Below are positions 6,480 to 7,087 of a stretch of DNA of 7,087 nucleotides, in pieces. The notes under the pieces are model-generated. The model saw only the letters and a list, made by a program, of their open reading frames with translations, was not told the DNA's origin and did no database searches. Origin of the DNA: an uncultured Bacilli bacterium (GTDB lineage: Bacteria > Bacillota_I > Bacilli_A > RF39 > UBA660). Every line of letters starts with the position of its first letter. Position 1 is the stretch's first letter. The stretch is taken from assembly GCA_944331885.1 (NCBI GenBank), contig CALVJF010000037.1:1-7087 (forward strand), given 5' to 3'. A program made the position numbers and the translations under genes.

Positions 6480-7087
6480 TTCTATTACTGCGGCATTTAA
6501 ACGAAACTGACTTTTATCTGCTCGACAAGAATTAATTTCCTTTTGATGACAAACAGTACATATTTGCGAATCAATAATATTACTTTCTTTTAGACCTTTT
6601 GCAATTAATAAGCGTTTATTAATTTCAACTGTATCAATATGCCATTTAGATTGTTGCTCAATAATTGTATCTTGGTACTCTGGGAAAGTATTTTTGTATA
6701 ATTCATATACATCTTTATCTACTTCAAAGTGACATTGTCTGATGGATGGACAGATGCAACAAATAATATCTTGTGGCTGACAATCATACTCTTTTTGCAT
6801 TTGACTAATAGCATTGATAACAATTTTCTTTAATGTACCTTTCCAGCCGGAATGTACATTAGCTATAACTTTTTTTATAGGGTCATATAAGAGAAATATT
6901 ATACAATCCGCAGAAGTAGTAATTAAGGACTGGTGGTTAAGATTAGTTATTAAACCATCGGCACCTTCTAAATCAGGGTATTTAACGTTAGTAGTTATTT
7001 TTTTTATGATTGCAATATTGTTAGAATGTTCAAGATTAGCTTTAATGTAGTTATGAGAACAACCTAATTTTTCTTGAATTAACTCAA
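6465..7087 (-). CDS. pgeF: PgeF/YfiH-type laccase-domain purine nucleoside phosphorylase, N-terminus beyond the window
   Basis: The reading frame is open from the right edge (first full codon at 7085) to the TAA at 6467-6465, showing 206 residues. The family is about 250-275 long, so some 50-60 N-terminal residues are missing from the window. Members act on adenosine, inosine and related nucleosides (purine nucleoside phosphorylase and deaminase activities), having earlier been called multicopper polyphenol oxidases. The three expected metal-binding residues are visible: His of LEHSNNI (7028-7026), Cys of SADC (6905-6903) and His of NVHSGWKG (6854-6852). The Cys-His spacing of 17 equals that of E. 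coli YfiH C107-H124. GADGLIT, PSIRQCHFEV and the C-terminal CTVC and LNAAVIEL stretches also match the family. The Gln that commonly lies two residues before the first His is Leu here. An ATG at 6800 is internal and is not the start. It heads the visible part of the NfeD-SPFH unit. Confidence 0.93.
   Translation of the reverse strand, partial: ELIQEKLGCSHNYIKANLEHSNNIAIIKKITTNVKYPDLEGADGLITNLNHQSLITTSADCIIFLLYDPIKKVIANVHSGWKGTLKKIVINAISQMQKEYDCQPQDIICCICPSIRQCHFEVDKDVYELYKNTFPEYQDTIIEQQSKWHIDTVEINKRLLIAKGLKESNIIDSQICTVCHQKEINSCRADKSQFRLNAAVIELEVI

Noticed and set aside
6465..6800. A complete 111-residue gene starting at the ATG at 6800
   Set aside because: The same frame continues open to the window edge and encodes the conserved PgeF metal-binding residues, so this Met is internal and the gene is only cut by the window.
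6814..7050. Plus-strand ORF of 78 codons
   Set aside because: It is antisense to the PgeF core carrying the metal-binding residues, and no family or ribosome binding site supports it.
1..7087. TGA read as Trp (Mycoplasma code)
   Set aside because: All genes run to full family length under the standard code, and Trp codons checked are TGG. The low GC alone does not support recoding.
1..7087. Mobile element, CRISPR array, tRNA/rRNA gene, riboswitch or defence system
   Set aside because: Almost all bases are explained by housekeeping coding regions, the longest gap is about 80 bases, and no transposase, repeat array, cloverleaf or effector-like protein is present.

Overview
The window is very AT-rich, and all eight recognisable genes lie on the minus strand, packed with gaps of 0 to about 80 bases. 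Shine-Dalgarno sites are strong (GAGG and GGTGAT types), stops are TAA or TAG, and no gene is interrupted by an in-frame TGA. Visible Trp codons are TGG, so the standard bacterial code fits and Mycoplasma-type TGA=Trp recoding is not indicated. Together with Firmicutes-like proteins, this points to a low-GC Bacillota/Bacilli chromosome, perhaps an uncultured or host-associated lineage with a compact genome. The exact taxon cannot be read from the sequence.

In transcription order (high to low coordinate) there are three probable transcription units. Unit 1 (window end to 5149) holds the C-terminal ~206 residues of a PgeF/YfiH-type laccase-domain purine nucleoside phosphorylase, then an NfeD-family membrane protein on a TTG start, then a QmcA-type SPFH (stomatin/paraslipin) protein. 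It ends at a 15-bp hairpin (5115-5151) whose stem contains the last stop codon. Unit 2 (5061 to 797) holds a GNAT acetyltransferase, the primosomal helicase PriA, methionyl-tRNA formyltransferase Fmt, and an unrecognised protein with one membrane anchor. A weak promoter is suggested before the GNAT gene, and a possible internal extended -10 promoter lies before fmt. Unit 3 (741 to 13) is a single gene for a CDP-alcohol phosphatidyltransferase with a charged, probably coiled-coil C-terminal tail. It has the best promoter in the window (TTGACA, 17 bases, TGnTAACAT) and a terminator hairpin overlapping its final codons.

Functionally this is mostly housekeeping: replication restart (PriA), translation initiation (Fmt), membrane lipid synthesis (CDP-alcohol transferase), membrane microdomain organisation (SPFH plus NfeD, a well-known partnership) and purine nucleoside salvage (PgeF). 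I found no mobile element, CRISPR array, RNA gene or recognisable new defence system. The points most worth a second look are the unidentified anchored protein after fmt, the tailed CDP-alcohol transferase, the absence of def and rsmB beside priA and fmt, and the joining of pgeF to the NfeD/SPFH pair.
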